Shown: one piece after another, positions 1-5,598 of the stretch
Numbering within the stretch: the stretch's first letter is position 1
How the letters are laid out: each line of letters opens with the position of its first letter
Assembly (NCBI GenBank): GCA_009779655.1
Contig: WRDV01000014.1
Coordinates: 1-15,250, forward strand
Length of the DNA stretch: 15,250 nt
From: Dehalococcoidia bacterium
GTDB taxonomy: Bacteria; Chloroflexota; Dehalococcoidia; Dehalococcoidales; UBA1222
Reading direction: 5' to 3'
The notes under the pieces: model-generated
What the model was told of the DNA's origin: nothing
What the model saw: only the letters and a program-made list of their open reading frames with translations
Databases searched by the model: none
Translations under genes and position numbers: made by a program

Positions 1-562
1 GTTCAATGATTTGCCTGATCGCGGTCATCACCGCGTTGTAGTTCGCCAGCGGCTCTCCCATACCCATGAATACCAAATTCGTCAGCTTATCCGTCTCATT
101 CGTTGCGCAGAAACGGCGCAGGAAAAATAATACTTGTCCAATGATTTCACCGACAGTAAGATTGCGCGTAAAACCCTGCCGGCCTGTGGCACAAAATGGG
201 CAACCTATAGCGCATCCAACCTGACTGGAAAGACACACCGCGCAATGCTTCTTCCCTGCGCTGGTACGAGATAACATCAGCGTTGTTTCAATAGTATTAC
301 CGTCGGCAAGCATAAAGAGAATTTTGCGCGTCTGTGCGTCAGCCGAAACTTGCTCATCCAACGGTTGAGGTATTTCAATTACTGCTTCCTGAGACAATAT
401 ATGCCTTAAAGATGCCGGCAGTGCCGGCATCTCATCAAAAGAAGAAACGCAATCGCGATAGATAGCCTTAAACACACGAGAATACGCAGACGGGGATGCG
501 CCCAGCGTTTGCAAAAAGGACGCTGTCTCTGCTACCGTCAGGTTAAGCAGATTTAGCGGCAT
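1..562 (-). CDS. rlmN: 23S rRNA (adenine-C2)-methyltransferase RlmN, N-terminal part (cut by window edge)
   Basis: Radical-SAM enzyme that methylates C2 of A2503 in 23S rRNA (and A37 of some tRNAs). The visible 187 codons start at ATG 562-560; an in-frame TGA lies 13 codons' worth or less upstream, with no other ATG between, so this start is secure. The N-terminal accessory domain opens with MPLNLLNLTVAE. The radical-SAM cluster motif CxxxCxxC is at residues 117, 121 and 124 (GCAIGCPFCATG), preceded by the family's C-SSQVG segment. The SAM-binding FMGMGEPLANY motif is near residues 165-175. The remaining C-terminal half, including the second catalytic Cys, is outside the window. The gene lies 32 bases downstream of the FtsZ-like gene on the same strand and has no promoter of its own that I can see, so co-transcription is likely. 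No strong Shine-Dalgarno sequence is visible. Confidence 0.95.
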   Translation of the reverse strand, partial: MPLNLLNLTVAETASFLQTLGASPSAYSRVFKAIYRDCVSSFDEMPALPASLRHILSQEAVIEIPQPLDEQVSADAQTRKILFMLADGNTIETTLMLSRTSAGKKHCAVCLSSQVGCAIGCPFCATGRQGFTRNLTVGEIIGQVLFFLRRFCATNETDKLTNLVFMGMGEPLANYNAVMTAIRQIIE

Positions 563-594
563 CGCGGATATCGCTCATTTCAAAAAGCAGCCCT

Positions 595-1761
595 TTACAA
601 GAGAGTGGGAATATCTTTGCCAAATTCTTCTGTGAGCATAGCATGATCAGGCCTGTCCTCCCGCCGCTTTTCATGTTCATTGGCTATGCGAAGCGCCCTG
701 TCATGATAATAGCTCATGCGCTTCTGCGGTTTTAAATTAGATAAAATAACGGTCATTTCAATCCGGTTCTTTTCACAAGCATAATCGCGTCCACGTATCT
801 GTGCGTTAGGAGCCAAACGCATCATATGATCTTCCAGCGCCTGCATTAAATCAACGCTAAGTTCTTTAGATTCCGCAGACATTAGAAAAAGAGCTTTATG
901 CGCATCTGACGGCTTGCATGCAAAGGGAGCTTCATACAATGCAGTATCCATAGCATATATGCCATTTTCGGCACGTAAATCGCACCTTTTAAATGCTCCT
1001 GTTTTATTCTTAATAGCGGACGCTGATACGACAGTTTTGCCGCAGCTAATAACAGTGACGCCATCCAGTGCAAACATAACATCAGCGGCAGACAGCGGAA
1101 AGAAACTGTATGTCTTCTTTCCTTCACTGGCGCATAACAGGTTAAAGAATGGCGCGGCAACAACCCGATTTATTTTCCGCAGGCTTTCACGCAGTGATTC
1201 TGCCGCCCCGGCAAAACACTGATTATCGGCCATTATGACAGCGTCGGCCACCGCCACAATAGATTTAATGCAAGCGGATGTATTGAATATAGCGTTTATT
1301 CCGCTGTTTTCTTCATAATCAAAAGGCAATACCACCAAGGCATATACCGGCTTGTCAATGATATGTTCTTTTATGGCGCGTACCAAGACAGACAACCCGC
1401 CTGAGCCGGTACCGCCGGCGGCACCGGCTACTACCAGCACAGCATCGGCATCATTCAAATATAAATTGCGTCTGACGGCAATAAGAATGCTAAGTTCTTC
1501 ATAATGCATAAGCTCTGCCCCAAACTCATTTGTACGAGACGTACCGCTGCCGCGCGTCTGAGCAGAGCCAATAAGCAACCGATGCGCCGCATCAGTCTTA
1601 ATGCTAGACAGGCCGGACAAACCGGCAGTATCAGAATCGACAGCCATCACTCCCGTGATTACGTCTATTCCGCGTAATCCGCGAGAACGCATCTGCATAC
1701 GAGCAAATTCATCCGCAATCTGCCCTCCGCACTGTCCCAATCCAATAACAGCCAATTTCAT
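595..1761 (-). CDS. FtsZ/tubulin-like GTPase
   Basis: A 388-residue tubulin/FtsZ superfamily protein. The N-terminal nucleotide-binding loop is GLGQCGGQIAD (residues 7-17), and the glycine-rich tubulin signature, here AGAAGGTGSGG, is at 112-122. The segment ALVVLPFDYE (141-150) matches the strand after the GTPase signature in FtsZ-like proteins. The T7-loop region seems to be FFPLSAADV (220-228), without the usual N-x-D, so GTP hydrolysis may be altered. The basic/acidic tail (about 350-388) has no recognisable FtsZ C-terminal FtsA-binding peptide. It is therefore probably not the main division FtsZ but one of the divergent FtsZ-like proteins found in Chloroflexota and archaea; its cellular role is unknown to me. 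A strong promoter (1795-1823) lies 27 bases or so upstream of ATG 1761, but no good ribosome-binding site is visible. It leads into rlmN. Confidence 0.85.
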   Translation of the reverse strand: MKLAVIGLGQCGGQIADEFARMQMRSRGLRGIDVITGVMAVDSDTAGLSGLSSIKTDAAHRLLIGSAQTRGSGTSRTNEFGAELMHYEELSILIAVRRNLYLNDADAVLVVAGAAGGTGSGGLSVLVRAIKEHIIDKPVYALVVLPFDYEENSGINAIFNTSACIKSIVAVADAVIMADNQCFAGAAESLRESLRKINRVVAAPFFNLLCASEGKKTYSFFPLSAADVMFALDGVTVISCGKTVVSASAIKNKTGAFKRCDLRAENGIYAMDTALYEAPFACKPSDAHKALFLMSAESKELSVDLMQALEDHMMRLAPNAQIRGRDYACEKNRIEMTVILSNLKPQKRMSYYHDRALRIANEHEKRREDRPDHAMLTEEFGKDIPTLL

Positions 1762-1794
1762 GCTTGCATAATCACATTTAAGTCACTTGAGCGC

Positions 1795-1823
1795 AGTCTA
1801 ATATCTGCAATCAAGGTTGTCAA
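1795..1823 (-). promoter_or_regulatory. Sigma-70-type promoter for the FtsZ-like gene and rlmN
   Basis: Read on the minus strand, TTGACA (1818-1823) and TAGACT (1795-1800) are separated by exactly 17 bases. The -35 box is perfect consensus. The start of transcription would be near 1788, leaving a leader of about 27 bases before ATG 1761. Confidence 0.7.
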
Positions 1824-1957
1824 CAGTAGAAAGTGAACTTGCATCCGAAAATGTGCCCGTTCCAAAGCTAGTAATAACAGCAGATGAAAACAACCGTATG
1901 ACACGGATAAACTGAAGTCGCTTGTAGCCGCACGCCGGATATATCCCAAAAAGACAT

Positions 1958-1986
1958 TTGATTTTCGTTAAAGCATAGGCTATACT
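1958..1986 (+). promoter_or_regulatory. Sigma-70-type promoter for the nuo operon
   Basis: TTGATT (1958-1963) and TATACT (1981-1986) are separated by 17 bases. Transcription would begin near 1993, about 35 bases before the TTG start of nuoA. It is the only strong promoter seen upstream of nuoA. It is divergent from the promoter at 1795-1823; about 134 bases lie between the two -35 boxes, enough for regulator sites, but I see no convincing operator there, only a 4-bp CCGT/ACGG mini-hairpin near 1894-1906. Confidence 0.65.
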
Positions 1987-2014
1987 TCAGACTTATTTTC
2001 AGAAATTGAACCTT

Positions 2015-2019
2015 GGGAG
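2015..2019 (+). promoter_or_regulatory. Ribosome-binding site that decides the nuoA start
   Basis: GGGAG at 2015-2019 lies 8 bases before TTG 2028. An in-frame TTG at 2013 overlaps this motif and has no ribosome-binding site of its own, so translation very probably starts at 2028. Confidence 0.65.
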
Positions 2020-2027
2020 CAATACTG

Positions 2028-2396
2028 TTGCAAGATTACGGCTATATTGCCCTCTTTCTATTAATGAGCATAGCTTTTGCTGTGTTCATGCTGACTTTGC
2101 CTCTATTTTTGCGCAAATTCAGAATAATTCCGCATAAGCCCTCGCCTGTAAAATCCTCCACTGTCGAGTGCGGATTGGAAACAACCGGGCGCAGTTGGGT
2201 TCAGTTTAATTCGCGCTACTATCTATTCGCTTTAGTTGCAGTGGCGCTTGATATGATGCTGGTATTCATTCTGCCGTGGGCAATTAATTTGCGTGAAATG
2301 GACTGGCGCTTTTTCATTGGCGGAGCAATTTTTATAGCTATCCTACTCGTGTCTTACATCTACGCATGGCGTAAAGGCGCACTGCAATGGAAATAG
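2028..2396 (+). CDS. nuoA: Complex I subunit NuoA
   Basis: Small membrane subunit of respiratory complex I, lying at the junction of the membrane and peripheral arms. 122 residues from TTG 2028 (see the ribosome-binding site); starting at the in-frame TTG 2013 would add five residues. Three membrane segments are visible (about residues 5-28, 66-86 and 92-113). The family signature around VECG and the following GRSWVQFNSRYYLFAL stretch is clear (residues 46-69). One oddity: the second-helix motif normally read as D-x-E is D75-M76-M77, so the acidic residue usually conserved at the third position is Met (codon 2256-2258). It is the first gene of the operon and overlaps nuoB by 10 bases, which suggests translational coupling. 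Confidence 0.95.
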   Translation: MQDYGYIALFLLMSIAFAVFMLTLPLFLRKFRIIPHKPSPVKSSTVECGLETTGRSWVQFNSRYYLFALVAVALDMMLVFILPWAINLREMDWRFFIGGAIFIAILLVSYIYAWRKGALQWK

Positions 2397-2971
2397 ATCG
2401 CATATTATCTGCTGAGATTGAAAGCCGCGAAAGCGCCGGAATTGAGGCTCTGCGCGCCGCATCCCAGCATCCCATTCCTGACCCTGACGGCTGGCTGGAT
2501 GAACAGATTAAACGCAATATGTTATTTACCACGGTGGACGCCGCTCTCAACTGGGCGCGCAAAACATCTTTGTGGCCCGTGACAGCTTTCACTGCATGTT
2601 GCACTTTTGAATTCATTGGAGCTTCTTCAGCGCGTTTCGATATCGCCCGTTTTGGCATGGAAGTACTCCGCGCGTCACCTCGTCAAGCTGATTTGTTGGT
2701 ATGTGCCGGAACACTCACGTGGAAAATGGCTCCTCAAATCAAACGCCTCTACGACCAAATGGCAGAACCAAAATGGGTCATCGCCATGGGCGCCTGTGCC
2801 ATCTCAGGCGGAATTTTCTGTGATTCGTATTCAGTAGTTCCGGGTTACAATCGTATAGTGCCTGTGGATGTTTACATTCCGGGCTGCCCGCCGCGCCCTG
2901 AAACACTACTTGCCGGTATCGAAACACTGCGCCATAAAATTGAGAAGGAAAGCATCAGCAAACCTAGATAG
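2387..2971 (+). CDS. nuoB: Complex I subunit NuoB (N2 cluster subunit)
   Basis: Peripheral-arm subunit holding the terminal [4Fe-4S] cluster N2, which hands electrons to quinone at the NuoB/NuoD interface. 194 residues. All four expected cluster ligands are present: the tandem Cys pair C71-C72 (TACCTFEF), C137 (MGACAISGG) and C167 (IPGCPPRPE). The GTLTWKMAPQIKRLYDQM block (108-125) is typical. The ~45-residue N-terminal stretch before the conserved core is variable and charged. The ATG at 2387 lies inside the end of nuoA and is preceded by AAAGG at 2373-2377. nuoC follows after two bases. Confidence 0.97.
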   Translation: MEIDRILSAEIESRESAGIEALRAASQHPIPDPDGWLDEQIKRNMLFTTVDAALNWARKTSLWPVTAFTACCTFEFIGASSARFDIARFGMEVLRASPRQADLLVCAGTLTWKMAPQIKRLYDQMAEPKWVIAMGACAISGGIFCDSYSVVPGYNRIVPVDVYIPGCPPRPETLLAGIETLRHKIEKESISKPR

Positions 2972-2973
2972 CT

Positions 2974-3426
2974 ATGACCACTACTATTGATTATAAAGAC
3001 TTAGCAGTGCGTTTGCAGGAGCAATTCGGCGAGGGTTTCACGGCGAGCACTGACTGCCTTGAAGTGCCGCCAAACCTCGTTGCTAAGGCTGCGGAATACA
3101 TAAAGAACATGTTGGATTTTAATTATTTCGACATGGTGACCGCAGCGGACTATCCGGATCGTTTTGAGTTGATTTACCGCCTGCAATCGCTAAGCCACAA
3201 TGTCCTAGCGACATTCAAAGTCATATGCTCCAGAGAAAATCCCTCTGTGCCGTCACTTGCAAACCTGTGGTTAGGCGCAAGCCTGCAAGAGCGTGAGATT
3301 TACGACCTATTCGGTATTGAGTTTAGCGGTCATCCTAATCTCAAACGTATCGTGCTGTGGGACGATTTTGAGGGATATCCTCTACGCAAAGATTTCAAAG
3401 GCAAAGTATATGGCACTGCCAACTGA
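2974..3426 (+). CDS. nuoC: Complex I subunit NuoC (30 kDa subunit)
   Basis: Structural peripheral-arm subunit of complex I that packs against NuoD and NuoI; it carries no cofactor. 150 residues, on the short side for the family. The 30-kDa-subunit signature is clear near the C terminus: EREIYDLFGIEFSGHPNLKR (about residues 106-125), followed by a PLRKDF motif. It is a separate gene here, not fused to nuoD as in E. coli. The start ATG 2974 is two bases after the nuoB stop, with only a weak ribosome-binding site, so coupling with nuoB is likely. Its last 17 bases overlap the nuoD start. Confidence 0.96.
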   Translation: MTTTIDYKDLAVRLQEQFGEGFTASTDCLEVPPNLVAKAAEYIKNMLDFNYFDMVTAADYPDRFELIYRLQSLSHNVLATFKVICSRENPSVPSLANLWLGASLQEREIYDLFGIEFSGHPNLKRIVLWDDFEGYPLRKDFKGKVYGTAN

Positions 3427-4513
3427 ACCTTTTATATTGAACATTGGGCCTCTTCATCCGTCGACGCACGGCGTGTTCCGCATGCGCGTAACGTTGGACG
3501 GCGAAATTATTCAGGACGTAGAGCCGGTTTTTGGGTATTTGCACCGCGGGCTTGAGAAACTATGCGAGAAGTATACCTACAAGCAAAACATCCCTCTCAC
3601 TGACAGGTTAGACTACGTTTCCGCAATCAACAACAATTGGCCGTATGTTATGGCTGTAGAGCAGCTGGGCGGCATAGTGGTGCCGCAGCGCGCCGAATAT
3701 TTGCGCGTCATCATGGGAGAGCTTCAGCGCATCGCAAGCCATCTATTAGCAGTCGGCTCACTGATGAATGACATGGGCATCTTCTATACCGCTTTCATGT
3801 ATATGTTCCGCGAGCGTGAAAAAATCATTGACCTGCTTGAGATGGTCTCCGGGCAAAGATTGCTTTACAATTACATGCGCTTCGGCGGTGTGAGTATGGA
3901 TATTCCTACCGAGTTTCTGCCTGCGCTAGCGCGCTTTTTGAAAGTAATGCCCGGATTCCTTGATGAATATGATAGTATGCTAACCGGCAATGAAATACTG
4001 CTATCGCGCACCAAGGGTATTGGTGTTATGTCATCTGAGATGGCAATCAACGCATCGGCTTCAGGTCCTATGCTGCGCGGTTCCGGTGTTAAATGGGATT
4101 TGCGCAAAGACGCCGCTTATTCCGTTTATGATAAGTTTGAGTTCGACATCCCGATAGGCCAAAACGGCGACTGTTACGACCGCTACCGCGTCAGAATGGA
4201 AGAAATGCGCCAGAGCCTGCGCATCATACATCAAGCGGTAGAACAAATGCCGGCAGGCAAGGAAAAACTGCCCGTTCCTTTGCGCCTGCGGCCGGCAAAA
4301 GGCGAGGTTTACACTCAAATCGAAGCTCCTCGCGGCACGCTTGGGTGCTATCTTGTGTCAGACGGCACAGAAAAACCATACCGCTGCCACTTCCGCGCTC
4401 CGGCGCTCATAAACTTAACCGTGCTGCGGAATCTGCTTATCGGGCAAAAGTTAGCCGACGCCATCATCATTTTCGGCAGTATTGATATTTCCATGGGAGA
4501 GGTAGACCGCTAA
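3410..4513 (+). CDS. nuoD: Complex I subunit NuoD (49 kDa subunit, quinone site)
   Basis: Forms the quinone-binding cavity with NuoB and NuoH. 367 residues from ATG 3410, chosen because AAAGG (3397-3401) sits 8 bases upstream and the protein then begins directly with the family's N terminus (NIGPLHPSTHGV). A longer reading from 3293 would add 39 residues encoded within nuoC in another frame and unlike any NuoD. The quinone-site His (H20, HPSTHG) and Tyr (Y69, RLDYV) are both present with the same 49-residue spacing as in Thermus His38/Tyr87. The C terminus ends with the typical GSIDISMGEVDR. The stop codon shares one base with the nuoH start (TAATG), so no nuoEFG genes intervene. Confidence 0.96.
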   Translation: MALPTEPFILNIGPLHPSTHGVFRMRVTLDGEIIQDVEPVFGYLHRGLEKLCEKYTYKQNIPLTDRLDYVSAINNNWPYVMAVEQLGGIVVPQRAEYLRVIMGELQRIASHLLAVGSLMNDMGIFYTAFMYMFREREKIIDLLEMVSGQRLLYNYMRFGGVSMDIPTEFLPALARFLKVMPGFLDEYDSMLTGNEILLSRTKGIGVMSSEMAINASASGPMLRGSGVKWDLRKDAAYSVYDKFEFDIPIGQNGDCYDRYRVRMEEMRQSLRIIHQAVEQMPAGKEKLPVPLRLRPAKGEVYTQIEAPRGTLGCYLVSDGTEKPYRCHFRAPALINLTVLRNLLIGQKLADAIIIFGSIDISMGEVDR

Positions 4514-5598
4514 TGGACTGGAGCATCTCACCTGACTGGCCGGGTAATTTCTGGCTACGATTAATCATCATAGCAGTGATACTCATCGCCTTCGTTATGT
4601 CCAGTGTCATTATGTTCATCTGGATGGAGCGCCGTGTCATTGCCCGAATCCAATCCAGGCTTGGACCTAACCGCGCAGGGCCTTTCGGGCTACTGCAAGC
4701 GTTCGCCGACACCATTAAAATATTAACCAAAGAAGACATTGTTCCAACTCTGGCGGATAAGGTGCTGTTTTGGGCTGCCCCGGCCATCGCTTTCGTGCCG
4801 ACGCTTATGATTATGGCCGTTATTCCGCTGATGAACGGTCTGCAATTGGCCGATCTCAACGTCGGCGTGCTATACATAGCCGCCATAAGCGCAGTCTCAG
4901 CCATCGGAATATTTCTATCCGGCATAGCCGGTAACAACAAATATTCCTTGGTAGGCGCGATACGCGAGATTGCGCAGCTTATCAGTTTTGAAATACCCAT
5001 GGTACTAGCGCTCGCCGGGCTGGTGATAGCCTGCGGCTCAATGTCATTATCAAAAATTGTTGAGGCTCAGAGTATACCCTTCATACTGCTCCAACCATTG
5101 GGTTTCGTAATCTTTATGGTAGCCATTCTAGCCGAGATCAATCGCACGCCTTTTGATCTGGTAGAGGCCGACTCGGAGCTAACTTGCGGTTTTAATACCG
5201 AGTATTCCGGCATGAAATTCGCCTTACTCTATCTGACCGAATACAGCGAGGCTGTGGTAGGCTCAGCACTGATTACCGCGTTCTTCCTCGGCGCATGGCG
5301 CGGCCCAATACTGCCTGGCATTCTGTGGTTCACCATCAAGATGTTTGCCGTCTTCATGTTCATCCTATGGCTTCGCGGCACACTGCCGCGCCTGCGCATT
5401 GACCAATCCATGAGACTTGCGTGGAAAGGGTTGCTGCCGCTGTCCATGTTCAATTTGTTTATCGTCAGCCTGCAAACCGTGTTCTTCCCTGATTTGGCGT
5501 TATGGATTAGCATACCGGCGTATATCATTATTTCGGTAATAATAATCATCCTGTGGGCTATGTTTATGCGCAAAGAGAGGCAATCATCCAATGCCTAG
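4513..5598 (+). CDS. nuoH: Complex I subunit NuoH
   Basis: Membrane subunit that connects the quinone cavity to the proton-pumping membrane arm. 361 residues with about eight hydrophobic segments. Hallmarks seen are the ERRVIARIQSRLGPNRAGP loop near residues 36-55, the AIREIAQLISFEIPM segment (about 146-160), and the quinone-site loop RTPFDLVEADSEL followed by TEYSGMKFALLYLTEY (about 213-245). The start ATG overlaps the nuoD stop by one base and has a purine-rich ribosome-binding site GGGAGAGG at 4495-4502. The gene overlaps the following nuoI fusion by 8 bases. In standard 14-gene clusters nuoE, nuoF and nuoG lie between nuoD and nuoH; here they are missing. Confidence 0.97.
   Translation: MDWSISPDWPGNFWLRLIIIAVILIAFVMSSVIMFIWMERRVIARIQSRLGPNRAGPFGLLQAFADTIKILTKEDIVPTLADKVLFWAAPAIAFVPTLMIMAVIPLMNGLQLADLNVGVLYIAAISAVSAIGIFLSGIAGNNKYSLVGAIREIAQLISFEIPMVLALAGLVIACGSMSLSKIVEAQSIPFILLQPLGFVIFMVAILAEINRTPFDLVEADSELTCGFNTEYSGMKFALLYLTEYSEAVVGSALITAFFLGAWRGPILPGILWFTIKMFAVFMFILWLRGTLPRLRIDQSMRLAWKGLLPLSMFNLFIVSLQTVFFPDLALWISIPAYIIISVIIIILWAMFMRKERQSSNA

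Noticed and set aside
1758..1949. Minus-strand 63-codon frame ending in an ATGA overlap with the FtsZ-like start
   Set aside because: It starts with TTG without a clear ribosome-binding site, resembles no family, and the strong promoter at 1795-1823 lies within it, so the transcript would begin after its start.
3293..3409. N-terminal extension of nuoD of 39 codons
   Set aside because: It lies in another frame of nuoC, has no ribosome-binding site, and NuoD proteins begin near ATG 3410.
4467..5000. Minus-strand 177-codon frame opposite nuoH
   Set aside because: Fully covered by nuoH, which has clear family motifs; the antisense translation shows no recognisable domain.
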